A DNA stretch of 64,000 bases, from contig JAURVB010003478.1 of assembly GCA_033002965.1 (NCBI GenBank), positions 1 to 64,000 of the forward strand, given 5' to 3'. Positions 1 through 11,998 of this stretch are shown here, in pieces; position 1 is the first letter of the stretch, and every line of letters starts with the position of its first letter. Below the pieces are notes generated by a model, which did not search any database, was not told where the DNA came from, and worked only from the letters and a program-made list of their open reading frames with translations. Position numbers and translations under genes: made by a program. Source of the DNA: Piper betle (Eukaryota > Streptophyta > Magnoliopsida > Piperales > Piperaceae).

Positions 1-2515
1 TTTATGGGATTTTTTTCATATTTTTCTAGATTTTTTTTAGAATTTATTACAAACCAGTTATTATTTTGACTCGAGTGAGAATTGAGTCAATACTTATTTA
101 CGATTTTACCATTAGAGTATTTCACCTCCTTTCCCTGACACCTTCCCCACCCAAACCCTACTACCGCCTATGTGCTCGTCGCCACCGCCGCCGTCGCCGA
201 CATCACACTGCCGCCGATTGTTGCCGCCCCGCCTTGCTGTGTCGTCGCTTATGCTGCCCCGACCAACCCCGGCCACCGTCTCGCCGCCACGACGCCAGAA
301 TTGCCCCACGAGCCGCGATGCTCTCCTTGTCGATTCGCCGCCATCCGGGCCGATTCGCCTCCACCGTGACCTCGATGACCATCACCTTGACCTCCCCGAC
401 GTTTCCCCCTTACCTAGCACCGCTAACAGAGCCGGCCGTGGGCCTGATCGGAACGACCGACTGCCCCGACCGAACACGACGCCGCTGCCGCCAGTCATCG
501 CCACCGTGGCCGCCCTTGCCGTCACCACATTGGGACGAGCTCACCGAGCCAGTGCTAACCCTTACCCCCGATTGTCCTGCCGGAACAGTCGTTGGAAAAC
601 CGCCAGAAGTCGCCGAAAAATTGGATTCACCAAAATTCATCGGAAATCACCTGATCTTCCGCCGGAATCCCTCTGATTGAACCCTATCGAACTTCGGACG
701 CCATAGGGTGCCGAATTCGAGCCACGAATCATGCGAGGTATAATTTATTTTAATTTAATTGTTTAAAAGTATTGATTATTAGAATTTCATGCTAGGATTG
801 GTGAATTGCGTGTTATAATTATATGTATAAATGTAGAATTGATTAAGGATAAAATATGAAATTTGTTTGATTGAGTGGTGTTAAAAATGGAGGCTAAGAA
901 ACTAATTAGGGTAACTAGGTAATGATCATGATCTAATGCAAACTAGCCTAAGTAGACTTGCTAGAATTGATATAGGTTGATGTGTGTTGATTGATGCGTG
1001 ATGGATGTATGTGTGATATAGGATGTATGACTGCATCATGAGCGGGCGTTAGTATTTAGTTTCGATGTGTAGGTACGGAGTAGGAGCTCGCCGCCTAGGC
1101 ACGAGGACACGCTTGGAGCTTCTACCAGGTCTGTTTAGGACTCGTTCTCTGTTTTTACGCTACTCTATTGTGTATTTGATTTATCATGTGCAGGACGAGT
1201 TAAGTGGCATTTTATCGGATCCCACTTAACTCGGGCCATTTAGCCAACGATTTTCTGGATTAATAACCCTCGAGGATGAGATCCCTCGAGTTTGTTTTCG
1301 AACTTCAGATCCAGCTCACGATGCCTTCGGGCCTATTGTATAAATCCCAACCTAGACCTATATATATGTATAGTTTTCACGTTTTCAGTGAGAGATTGAA
1401 TGAGGGAAATCCGACTACCGTGCTACGCAAGCGGGCACGTGTGAGTTGATAGTGGGCTCTGGAATGGTGTGCGGGCCATTTCATTCCCGAGGGATCCTGA
1501 CAACTCCACCTTTGAGTTCCTCAAACCCGGAGAAGTGTGGAGGTTCACGGGTACTGCAATGCAGCGCATGTCTAGACTTGTGGTTTCAAAGGGTACTAAA
1601 GGCGACTGCCTGAGAGTGCTCGACCTTCGTGCTCAAGGCCAGGAGTAATATGGAAGGTGTAGAGGGCGAAAAGGAATGAGATTTGATGCGAGAAGCGATA
1701 GAGAAATGGCTAAGGTATGAGAATGAGAAAGAAAGGGGGACGCTGTCGACCCGAGGGCGACGGCTCCCATATGTGCCCTGATGAGAGTTCTTGAGGAAGT
1801 ATATGGTTTTCATTCAACAGGAGAGTTTGCTCTCCTGTGGCAGATTGATATTAGTTATTTTCCGGGCCGGTAACACTCGTTACTGACGGTTTTTCTATAT
1901 ATATGTAGGTGAGGAATGCGAGCGATGAAAGCTGTCGGGACTGCGGAGGAGCAGCACGGAACCGCGCACGCATGTACCTGCCGCATGTAATGTAGAATGA
2001 TGGTGTGTTAATGCTGTGTGAATGATGATTAGAATGTTTTTGTCCATGATAAATTGCTTCTTATGAGACGAGCGGATAATTGTGAATGAGTAGGGAGCCT
2101 TGGAGTTCAGACTCGGCTCAGATGAAACGAAAGAGATAATGACTGAATGCCATAGTAGATTGTTATGTTTTATCGTATTTTGATAAAATATTTATATACC
2201 CTTGTTGTGGACAGGTTGGCCCCTATTGCACTTTTAGGGGAGATTCTGTCCATTTTTCCGTAAATATTAATGAATTTTTATTTAAATTTCTTGCTTGTTG
2301 AATGGTTTTGTTTTGCTTGCATATCATCACATGCATGTAGGACTCCGTTAGAACCCAATTGTTCTCATTCATGCATCTCATGTTTGCATCCCCATCTTAA
2401 GACGCGCTGAGGGTAGATCCGGGTCGGCTTAACCATACCAGTACATTAGCGAACGGTTCGGTCGCCGGTGACATTTCCGGGTCGGTTCACAGGTGAGCCG
2501 AAACGGGGTGTTACA
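1..2515 (+). repeat. Partial LTR (3' part) of the 2.87 kb Ty3/gypsy LTR family, copy A
   Basis: The stretch is co-linear with the LTRs at 12,798-15,663 and 17,812-20,683. Window base 1 corresponds to about base 344 of the LTR, and the copy ends in the same GGGGTGTTACA terminus at 2,515. No primer-binding site follows, so it is a solo LTR or the 3' LTR of an element lying outside the window. The first ~700 bases are rich in CCG triplets, which opens long reading frames in several frames at once; none looks like a real gene. A TATAAAT at 1,339-1,345 is the likely promoter TATA box. Around 2,210-2,270 this copy keeps about 60 bp that both other copies lack. Confidence 0.88.
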
Positions 2516-3312
2516 GCTGGCTATGCTGACGAAGGAGGAGGGGGATGGGGAGGGGGAGAGGGTGGGCTCCATGGCATCAAACTTCTCGAAGTAGAGTCAG
2601 GTGAAGGGGGAGGGGGAACAAGGGAGGCAACAGAGGCCGGGCAACGCTTCTTGGTGTAGTAGCGCTTACAGAGCTTCTTGATCTTTTGGTGGCACTGGAC
2701 GGTGGTCTTGGGATTAGCAGCAGGGCAGCGGGCGGTGACAGCATGGCAACTGCCACCTCCTCCCAGTGGGCAGCTGGGCGCCGCAGTGGGACTTGAGGAT
2801 CTTGGTGAAGTGGCAGATGGACTTAGTGTCAACGCTGGCATCCATGGCAATGAAGGCGGCCGCTAAGCGGCGAAGAGCCACTTGTTGTGCACTAGTAAAT
2901 GCGGCATGCTCTATGACTTGGAGGAGGAAGCAGCGGAACCAGCAAGCTCGGTGGTTGTTACGAGAGGGTTTTCGCAGAGGGATAAGCTGTCGTCAGACCA
3001 GGAAATGCTCTGGCGGCGAAAGGCGGTGGTGGCGAGGAGTTTTCCGGTCTAGTGCCATATCCGGCCACCGCTGCAAGGACCTAGCCATCCCCGATCTGCC
3101 ATCCCTCCCAATGTCGATGCTCCCACCCTACCCACTCACTACCCTCGACCCTGATCTACCACCGCCGCCGGTCGTGGCCACCAGCAAAGGGGGTGGAGGA
3201 TATTGTTTTTTTTTTTTGCTTTGATCAAATCTGGGCTGTCCTTTTGATCGGACGACCTAGATTAGAGCTTGGGGCAGGAGAATATTTCTGCCTAGGATTA
3301 TGAAAACTTTAC

Positions 3313-3314
<2 letters not shown>
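2516..3314. mobile_element. Right part of a GC-rich inverted-repeat element (non-autonomous DNA element remnant)
   Basis: A GC-rich interior (to about 3,200) is followed by a right end that resembles the right end of the element at 36,068-36,770: a CTGGGCTGTCC/GGACGACC hairpin-like block, a 'gcaggagaatatttctgcct' block, and a terminal CTTTACCC directly abutting an (AT)n tract. The left end is missing, apparently because the gypsy LTR at 1-2,515 was inserted into or replaced it. Reading frames on both strands exist only because of the composition; I recognise no protein. Confidence 0.5.

Positions 3315-3360
<46 letters not shown>
3315..3360. repeat. (AT)23 microsatellite
   Basis: Pure AT dinucleotide tract flanked by CTTTACCC on the left and GGGAAAAATT on the right, which are inverted-repeat-like element ends. 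Confidence 0.97.
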
Positions 3361-3362
<2 letters not shown>

Positions 3363-3557
3363 GAAAAATTTCTGTCAATAAAGATAGAAAAACAAGTCTG
3401 CAGCAAACTTTTTGGGACCATTCGATTACATCAATGGTCCAGATTTGAAAGCCTATATAAACTCTCAAACATTTCCTTACTCGCACACCCACCCTAACCA
3501 TGAGTATTGTCACCACCAACTTCAAAATCGCTGTCATCACCCAGCCACCGACCAATG
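3361..3557. mobile_element. Short remnant of a related GC-rich inverted-repeat element
   Basis: It begins GGGAAA next to the (AT)n tract and carries a sub-terminal hairpin-like block (GGGACCATTCGATT...AATGGTCCAGATTT), like the elements at 25.6 and 36.1 kb. The rest has no recognised content. Confidence 0.35.
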
Positions 3558-3704
3558 TGTTGGGCCCTATGGGCTCCCCAAAAGGACTTGAAATAGGTTT
3601 TACGGGTCTTTCTTAATCCAAAAGCTAGCTTAAGGAATAATGCTTTCCCATTAGCTTATATACAAGTCACCATTCACATCCGAATATGATGTGGGAGAAA
3701 CTCA
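3558..3704 (-). repeat. Short (~147 bp) LTR of a small-LTR family
   Basis: It begins TGTTGGGCCCTATGGG and is homologous along its length to the LTR copies at 7,193-7,341 and 7,795-7,936. In those copies a primer-binding-site complement (GGCTCTGATACCA) lies on the low-coordinate side, so the element reads on the minus strand. The end at about 3,704 is degraded (the expected CCCAACA reads as AAACTCA). Confidence 0.6.
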
Positions 3705-4316
3705 TTAATTCTCCCCCTCACACATCATATCACCTAAATCATCTCCCCCTCACCACATGCTAGGTCCACATGTTATAGTGAAATTCCAAGAGGCTCTAAT
3801 TCGGGCTAGCTACCATCTGAATCATCTCCCCCTCACCACATACTAACCACATGTTATAGTGAATTCCAGCAGACTCCAATTCGGGGCAACATCAAAACTA
3901 ACAAGGCTCTGATAGCACTTATTGGGTGGGATTAACCAAACACCAAATCCCCATTTCAACACATAATGGATGTGAAGTACCAATCAAAATAGATACATAA
4001 CCAACTCAAAAAGAAATATCTTCCAACATGAAGAAACTAATTTTATGTAGAAAATCCCAAATTTGGGGGACAACTATAGGGCAGATGACTAAATCAAACT
4101 CACTATATCACGACTTGATACAAAAATATCTACAGGAGAACAAACTCCCCAATACCTATTATTATAATTTCTACACAATTCTTATTAACCACAAATAAAG
4201 AGAAGAATAAAAAAATATTACTGATTAAGAATTTGGTGAATTTACCATTGACGATTACAAGTGAATCTCAACAAAACATTCACCTTTCTCCAATCCACAC
4301 AATTTTTCTTCTCTCT
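3705..4316 (-). other. Non-coding remains of minus-strand retroelements
   Basis: Repeats of 'ctccccctcac' and 'cacatgttatagtgaattcca' belong to the interior of the small-LTR family. GGCTCTGATAGCA at about 3,904-3,916 is a slightly altered complement of the tRNA-Met primer site, followed by TATTGGGTGGGATT, which may be the edge of another minus-strand LTR. From there to 4,316 I see no gene; the stretch probably holds the non-coding 3' side of the Copia remnant next to it. Confidence 0.4.
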
Positions 4317-6418
4317 TCACTGCCCTTTTCTCCACACTCCTTTTGATTTGTCATTGTCCAGGGCATGTGTGGGAGATCTGTTGATCAAATAATATGTTGT
4401 GCTCATGGCCTCACCCAAGAAGCTTTTAGGCAACTTAGCTGAAGACATTATACTTCTAATCCTCTCAAAGATGGTCTTGTTCATTCTTTCAACCACTCCA
4501 TTATGTTGGGGAATATAGGAAATTGTCTTCTCATGTTTAATCCCATGCTTGCTACAATATTTATTAAACTCAACAGAACAATATTCACCAGCATTATCAC
4601 TTCTAAGGCATTTTAAGAGCTTATTGGTTTTTCTTTCAACCAATACATGAAAATTCTTTAAAATGCCTAAAACATCACTTTTATTTTTCATGTCATAAGC
4701 TCACACCTTCCTAGAAGCATCATCAATAAAAGTGACAAAATAAATAGAGCCGCCAAGAGATTTTAGCTCTATAGGCGCCCACACACATCGGTGTGTACCA
4801 ACTCATGGATTTATGACTTCTTTGTACTTGTGCTTGCAAAGGATGCCTAGTTGTTTCCCCACCAAACAATGGTCACAAGGACTAATTGTGATGTCCTCAA
4901 CCTTGGGAATGAGATTTAGCCTTTTCAATGTCTCTAGCCCTTTCTCACCCATGTGTCCCAATCAATGGTGCCACAAATAAGCAGTGAAATCAAGTGAGAA
5001 GATGTTAACCTCCCCTCGAAGTGTACTCATCTTAGTCTTATACAAACTACAATACTTCTTCCCTTTAGCAGCAACAAGAGAACATTTCATAAGTTTCCAC
5101 ACACCTTGTGCAAATTGTGAATAAAATCCTTCATTATCAAGTACTCTGGTTGACAACAAACTCATCCTCAAATCTGATATATGTCTGACATTTTTAAGTA
5201 CTAATTTGTAACTCATGTTTGTTACTATATGCACATTTCTAAGTCTCACAATTTTGGAAGTATCACTATTTTTCATCTTCACTATATCCAAATCTTAAGG
5301 TTCATAGGTAGTAAAGAAATTTCTGCTTGGAGTTGTATGAAATGATGCTCCAGAGTCAACTACCCAACTAACATCACGATCACCTGTCAAACAACTATTC
5401 CCATAATTAAAAAGAATCACCAAGTCATCATGTACAATATTAGTATTCTTTTGTCCCTGATCCTTATTGTCTTATTTTTTAAGTCTTTCTTGGGCTTCCA
5501 ACAATCCTGTTTAATATTACATGTCTTGTCACAATAATAACATTTCAAGTTCTGCCTAGATTTAGACCTTCCTTGACTCTTGTCCCTTCTATTTGTGTCC
5601 ATATTTCTTGATCTACCTCTTGCCTCTTTTGACACTAATGCATGAGACCCTGAAGTTTGTAGAGATTTTCTTCTCGCCTCATCATTCAATATACTACTTT
5701 TTACCATGTCCATTGTGAGTTTTCCATTTGTAGGAGCATTGCTCAAAGAGATCACTAATGTTTCCCAATTCTCTGACAATGTGTTGAGGAGGACGGTAGC
5801 TTGTCATTCCTCATGTAAGTCACCTTCATCCTGGCATGTTGAGTAATAATACTCTTCATCTCATTGAGATGTTCACTTATGCCACTTCCATCCTTATGCC
5901 TTAGTTCACTAATTTCCTTCTCAAAATGGTCTTGTTGCCAGTAGTATTCATCTCATCAACTTCTTGGAGTTTATTACTTTTGAGGATGTCAATTCAGAAA
6001 TATGATGGTACACAACTTTATCTACCCATTGTCTCAAATAGCCCATAGCCTTCCTATCCATTATATTCTACTCTTTATCTATCACTTCTTCCCAGTTCTT
6101 TGACAATGTGTTGAGGAGGAGGATAGCTTGTCATTCCTCATCTAAGTCACCTTCATCCTAACAAGTTGACTAATTATGTTCTTCATCTCATCGAGATGTT
6201 CACTTATGCCACTTCTATCCTTATACCTCAATTCACTAATTTCCTTTTCAAAATGGTCTTGTTGCCAGGAGTATTCATCTCATAAACTTCTTGGAGTTTA
6301 TTACTTTTGAGGATGCCAATTCAGAAAGATGATGCACAACTTTATCGACCCATTGTATCAAATAGGCCATAGCCTTCTTATCCAACTTATTCCACTCTTT
6401 ATCTATCACCTTTGCCAT
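4317..6418 (-). pseudogene. Ty1/Copia gag-pol remnant (gag, zinc knuckle, pre-integrase, integrase core)
   Basis: Reading on the minus strand, the remnant starts at an ATG at 6,416-6,418 (gag-like, DKEWNKLDKKA). It continues through UBN2-type gag (about 5,779-5,417) with a degenerate knuckle (CYYCDKTCNIKQDC, His replaced), then the pre-integrase segment (5,291-4,962; LKNVRHISDLRMSLLS), then part of the integrase core (4,691-4,317). In the core, the second Asp (LRSDNAGEY) and the Glu (NGVVERMNK) of the DDE triad are visible. Stops and frameshifts separate the blocks. Reverse transcriptase and RNase H are missing: the integrase frame ends just after the NRSPTHAL segment. It is a dead, internally deleted Copia copy; family is confident, lineage is not. 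Confidence 0.85.
5776..6418 (-). repeat. Tandem duplication (~324 bp x 2) within Copia gag
   Basis: The block starting 'gacaatgtgttgagga' at about 5,776 recurs at about 6,100, and the two copies stay alignable to about 6,090 and 6,418. Both encode the same gag segment on the minus strand, with a few substitutions. Confidence 0.85.
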
Positions 6419-6436
6419 TTTTTTACTAGTGATAAG

Positions 6437-6812
6437 TATATATAAATCCTTTATGTAAATCCTTGGAATATAGATGATCCATCATTTTCATTTTTCTTTT
6501 CCAACAGTGCCAGTTATTTGGCCCCTTAAGTTTATGTAAATCCTTTATATAAATCCTTGGGATATAGATGATCCATCATTTTCATTTTTCTTTTCCAACA
6601 GTGCCAGTTATTTGGCCCCTTAAGTTTATGTAAATCCTTTATATAAATCCTTGGAATATAGATGATCCATCATTTTCATTTTCTTTTCCAATAGTGCCAC
6701 TTACTTAGCCCCTTAAGTTCATGTAAATCCTTTATATAAATCCTTGGAATATAGATGATCCATCATTTTCATTTTTCTTTTCCAATAGTGCCAGTTACTT
6801 GGCCCCTTAAAG
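6437..6812 (-). repeat. Four-copy tandem repeat, period 93-94 bp
   Basis: 'aatcctttat' starts units at 6,445, 6,539, 6,633 and 6,726, giving spacings of 94, 94 and 93. On the minus strand each unit reads as about 31 codons resembling the N-terminus of Copia gag (GPNNWHCWKRKMKMMDHLYS). Because 94 is not a multiple of 3, successive units shift frame. The array lies directly 5' of the gag block. Confidence 0.9.
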
Positions 6813-7192
6813 AGAGATATCATGTTAACATGTTTCTCAAATAGTGCCAGTTACTCAGCCCCTTAAGAGATATCATCTTAACATGTTTCTTATCAGATAT
6901 TTTGTTGAAATATAAATCACAAACACACCAACTAGGTTTTTAGAAATTTTAACATGCTTCTCATCAGCTATTTTGTCGAAATATAAATCACAAACACTCC
7001 CCTTCACACATAGACGACACCCACCTGACAAACTCCCCTCCAAAATCATCAGGTGGAATCCACGAAGGAGCCTTCCACAATCAGCATAGGCCAACACCAA
7101 ATCCCCTCCTTAAATCATCAAGTGGAACCCACGAAGGAGCCTTCCACAATCAACATAGGCCAATACCAAATCTCACTTGGCTCTGATACCAC
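6813..7192 (-). other. Interior of a small-LTR element with primer-binding site
   Basis: No gene. It contains two imperfect copies of a ~75 bp unit (TTTGTTGAAATATAAATCACAAAC at about 6,901 and TTTGTCGAAATATAAATCACAAAC at about 6,972) and two copies of 'ggaacccacgaaggagcctt' (about 7,054 and 7,123). GGCTCTGATACCA at 7,179-7,191 is the complement of a tRNA-Met primer-binding site for the minus-strand element. Confidence 0.6.
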
Positions 7193-7341
7193 TGTTAGGC
7201 CCACTGGGCCCCCAAAAGGACTTGCAATAAGTTTCATGGGCCTCTCTTAATCCAAAAGTTAACTTAAGTAATAAGGCTTTCCCATTAGCCTATATATAAG
7301 TCACCAACACCCTCTACAACCGATGTGGGATAAACCAAACA
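7193..7341 (-). repeat. Small LTR (149 bp), TG...CA, with primer site next to it
   Basis: It begins TGTTAGGCCC and ends CCAAACA. GGCTCTGATACCA abuts its low-coordinate side, so on the minus strand it is a 5' LTR followed by a tRNA-Met primer site. The 'ccgatgtgggataaa' block is shared by all copies in this cluster. Confidence 0.75.
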
Positions 7342-7936
7342 ACTCCCCTTCACAGGTGATCCCGAAATCATCACTCCCCTTCACACATTAAACGGTTTAA
7401 TCTAAAAGCTAGCTCAAGGAATAAGGCTTTCCCATTAGCCTATATACAAGTCACCAACACCCTCTACAACCGATGTGGGATAAACCCAACAACTCCCCTT
7501 CACACATTGGGTGATCTTGAAATTATCATCGTCTGATAATCTTCCCTTCATCAGACAGCATCCACCTGGCAAACTCCCCTTAATTCACCCCTTCACTAGA
7601 CGGCATCCACTTGACAAATTCCCCTTAAATCATTCAGTGAAACCCATGAAGGAGATAACCACAATTGGCGTAGGCAAAAATGAGCTCTAATACCACTGTT
7701 AGGCCCTTTGGGCCCCAAAAGGGAATTGAAATAGGTGTCACAGGACTCTCTTATTCCAAAAGCTAGCTCAGGGAGGGCCCTAATGAGCCCCCACTGTTGG
7801 GCCTCCCAAAAGGGACTTGTAATAGGTGTCACGGGCCTCTTTTAATTCAAAAGCTATTTCAAGGAATAAGACTTTTCCATTAGCCTATTTACAAGTCACT
7901 AACACCCTATACGACTAATGTGAGATAAACCCAACA
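7342..7936 (-). repeat. Cluster of three more copies of the small LTR with interior pieces
   Basis: Homologous LTR pieces lie at about 7,394-7,491 (start missing), 7,697-7,790 (end missing) and 7,795-7,936 (complete, TGTTGGGCC...CCCAACA). A degraded primer-site complement (GAGCTCTAATACCA) precedes the 7,697 copy. The pieces between them repeat the 'actccccttcacac' and 'cggcatccacctgacaa' interior blocks. This looks like nested or unequally recombined copies of one short element. Confidence 0.7.
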
Positions 7937-10900
7937 CTTCCAAGTGATATCCTGGAAGTTCCAGGTTCATCATCTCCACTTAAATTGTCCGAACAATTGT
8001 GTTTGGCGGTCGGTACTCTTAATGGAGACATGAATACCTTTCAATTTATAGAACTTGACCAGCTCGTCTGACTTCCAAAAAGAATGCAACTCAACCTAAA
8101 AGATAGACATCATGACCTATAGAAAATAAAATGTTTCATGAAAGAAGGCAACTAGAAGCTTGTAAACATCATTCAAGTAGCTAAGGCTGGCCATGGCATA
8201 TCTAGGCCACATGCAATGCTAGTGATAGGTGGCCATGAATAGTTTTATGCAACAAAACATACCAAGAAAACAAGGGCCAGACAGTGTCTCTACCAGAAAG
8301 ACCTTGAAGACAGGCAAACACTCCAATGATTTTCTTTATTTACAGATGGATTCCTAATCTCCCCACCCGAATATAAAAATGTGGAAATGCTATGTCAGAC
8401 TACCAAGAAATTGAGCACCAAATGGCAAATGCAATATGACCTCTAGCAACAGTAATGCAGGTGCAAGAAAAACTAATTACTATGTGGGACACAATAAATC
8501 AAGTCATCTAAACATTACTATGCAACTTTTGGCAGCATTTTCTAAATGAAAACACACAAAGTTCATGAGACGACCACAATTAAACATCTAGACCTGCTTT
8601 GACTGAATACAATTTCCTTTGACTAAATTTATGGACAATCACAACAAGGAAATTTTTTCTCTCCAATGTAACACCCAATTTTTTTTCTGTTCAAGGACCG
8701 ATCGAATTGTGATGTTATAATTGAGAAAACTATTTATTGGACTATGATTATACAAATCTTATGGAAGTGGGTCTCAACCTTCAAGGAGGTCTAAGATGAA
8801 AACTTTACTGGTTTTTCATACAATGCATCATACTATCATCAGAAATTTTCAAACTCTAAGGAGAGCTCCTAGCATGAGCACTCTAAATGATGAGAGAGCC
8901 ACTACATCCTCAACAACTAAGAAGGTGGCTTTACATAATATAAATAATTACTCTAAACTACAGAAGAGGTGCACCCCTACTCTTGTAAAGAGGTTGAGCT
9001 TGAAGGAATGCCGATGCATGATCCAATTATTGTACTTGTTTTCAACCTTGAAGTTAGGTATACTTATTCATATGATGATATTGAACTTAACTTACTTAAC
9101 ACAAGGGGTGTTGCTACCTATTCGACATACCCGTGAATGGAAATTAAATGGATAGAGACAGAGCATCAACAAGTGTACTTATTTACAACCCTGAAGTTAG
9201 GTATACTTATTCATATGATGATATTGACCTTAATTTGCTTAACACAATACCTATTCGACATACGCGTGAATGGAAATTAAATGGATAGAGAGACAGCATC
9301 AACAAGTGTCAGGTCATCATACCCGAGCGCTTAGTCTTCATGTGGACTCTTCAAGTGGTGTGGACCGTGTGCTCATCCAGTCCACATTACTCTATCACAC
9401 ATATGTGCTCCAACCAAATAGGTTTAGTGTACCTGCTATGCTCCAAGATTAGTTCTAGAACTCTAGAGCTTAAGCAAACCATGCAAAAGGTCGTTAGTTA
9501 ATAGACCAAAGTTAACTAACCTGCACAAGAAGTTAATTAAATAAAATGGCATCGAATAGCACTCAAGACATATCATGCCAAGCAAGGTTGAAATCAACTC
9601 CTAATCTTATAACACACCACAGCCTTAAACCCACTCAAGGGATCATAGTTCACTTAGATCACAATCCTCAAGTTACATAGTCACAACAACTCATAAGTAA
9701 AAATTAACACAATGAACGGTATCCCTGCCATGAGCCACTCAAACCTTCTATCATTGCTGGTTACCACTAATTAAAGCTTGCCTACTATATATTGGAAAGA
9801 CATCTGTAATAAAAGATCAAGCAAGTTGATTATTGGTCTAAAAGAACTAATAATAATAATATGGAAACAGACTAATGGGTACTCTAGAACCCACGAAGGA
9901 AATTTTAAACATTAAGCATAGGCCGGAGTCACTGTGTGGCTGGACAACATAATCAAACATACAGTTTCAAAACCTTTGACAACACCATGTGCAACCCGAA
10001 CGACTCAATCGAGTGTACAATGTATCATAACCATACACATGTGCTGGAATCTAATCGACGATAACATGCTTACATCATAACTCATTGCTAACAGGATCAT
10101 ACAAAGAAATACACACGTAAGAAAATCTATTGTAAATAATCGTACAATAGGCCTTGGGTAGGGGCATATATTATGCTATTTTTCAGATTTTGAGTTCGAA
10201 GACTATCAAGGGATCTCCACTTTGAAGTTAAATTTAAACTACGGAAAAGAATCGTCTAAATGACCTAGAGTTAGTAGGATCCGATAAAATGAAAGAAACT
10301 ATGTCCCACAATTGTAAAACAAAGTTACGATAGAGCCAAACTGAGAGTCGAGTATGGGGAGTCCTATAGACTTGGATGAGTCGAGTTCCTCATCCTAACT
10401 CACCAATCTCACTCTGAGTATCCTAACAAGTGAGAATGAAACTTTAATTACTCATCGACCAAAGTGGCACAAAATGAGGCGAAGCCTCCACATATGCATA
10501 GTACACATATACTCTTAATTAACTTAATTATTTTTTAAACCGCATTAAGTAACTTTAATTAAGGTTTAGGGTTACAAGTATACTTAGTGGGATATGTCCA
10601 ATACTTAGGGTTTTATCATTGGGCTTAACCAGACTATTTTTCAGACAAGTCAAACAGTGCCCAAATGGGATAAAATTTGGACCAATTGGCCTTGACACTC
10701 TAAGGGTTGGGTACAAAATTTACTAAGTGTTATCCCATGGTCCAAGATTGTAATCAAGTCTCACTAATGTCAGGCTAAGGTGCTAGGAACAGTGTTCTTG
10801 ACCCACACCAATAGTATAATATCTTATTCATAGGCTTAGATACTCCAAATAGGTCTGGGAAAATCTGAGGGTTAACCAACATCAAGGTATTGGATCCTAT

Positions 10901-11998
10901 AGAATCCCATGTCCAAACATCAAATATTTGGGCATGAGTGGTCTCCTGAAGTGGAAAGCATTGGCTGGGTCGTTTTTGGAGCTGGTTGGACCTAGACCAA
11001 AGGGATTTTAAATACACGATAAGCAATCTAGACTTGTAAAGGACTTTGTCCTAAGCCTAACTAGATTCAACTTAAATAAAATAAAAAATAAGAGTCAAGA
11101 TGACGTCGTGTCTAGCCGGGCGTGGTGAGCATTGGGAGACTAAGATCATGACTCACACATACATATGATAAATAAGCACGACGGCAAAAAGGTCAGACAA
11201 GCAACTCGACCTGGGTCGTACCGAATCGAAACTAAAACCATCGAGCAGAAAGCTCGGATTTTACATCCAAATTTTAATTCCTTACATATGATTTCGGGAC
11301 AACCAAACACACCTTTACTGGGATTTAGAGCTAGCATATTAAAAAAAATTTTTGTTTAATTTTGTTTGGAAGAGATCACTCATTCAAATGCGTTCAACTA
11401 GCATGCGAAATTAACATGCTGCAATTGCTCAAGAAAAGTATAATCATCCAAGTTTACGAAGGACACAAATTACTTACTAAAATACTTAATTATAGATATT
11501 ATTGAAAGCATGATAAAATTTGCTTCAAAATTTTTAATGACTAATACCAACAATTAATACAATTGACAACTAATATATCCTATATAAATTATTTATCTTC
11601 TAAAAATTATGTAAAGAATTAAAGACTATCTTTTAAAGTTAAAATACTGCAAAAAGTTTTTTTACATGTTTTATAAAAAAGCAAAAGTTAGCATGACTAG
11701 GGTACCTTTCTTATCCATCTATGATTGCGTAGACATTTAAGATTAGAGCACCTTAGAGATAGATTTCTAATCTTAATTATCCATGTGTTAAAGTGTGTTT
11801 CAATATATATACATATATGTATATATATATATACACCCTATATGCATGAGCTACATAAGGGTAATTATAAAATTTCAACATAATTTAATGTTTCTAACCC
11901 TTTTATCTTTATTATCAAAGTAATTGTAATAAAAATTAATTTCAAAATACCTATGTTCTTGTGCATCTTCTAAAAATTCCAAAGTAGATCATAACTTG
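7937..11998. other. Intergenic, unassigned; probably old retroelement debris
   Basis: I find no recognisable protein on either strand. TGTAACACCC at about 8,668 resembles the start of a Ty3/gypsy LTR, but I could not locate its partner end. An open frame at 8,796-9,155 gives a 119-residue protein with no familiar motif and covers half of a local duplication, so I do not call it a gene. The remainder is AT-rich, with an imperfect (TA)n at about 11,805-11,833. Confidence 0.5.
9041..9291. repeat. Imperfect tandem duplication, period ~135 bp
   Basis: 'aagttaggtatacttattcatatgatgatatt' begins at about 9,051 and again at about 9,192. The copies share 'cctattcgacatac', 'cgtgaatggaaattaaatgg' and 'agcatcaacaagtgt'. 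The second copy lacks about 15 bp. Confidence 0.85.

Noticed and set aside
66..680. Overlapping open frames of 60-204 codons near the left edge on both strands
   Set aside because: They lie in the CCG-rich part of an LTR. The same frames recur in the other LTR copies with indels that break them, and the proteins are Pro/Arg low complexity.
3298..3555. 85-codon minus-strand frame with a poly(IY) run
   Set aside because: The IYIYIY run is a translated AT microsatellite.
6437..6812. CRISPR-like regular repeat
   Set aside because: Units are contiguous without spacers, the genome is plant, and the units encode Copia gag.
8796..9155. 119-codon frame on the plus strand
   Set aside because: No recognisable domain, overlaps a local tandem duplication, and has no supporting neighbour; left as unassigned.
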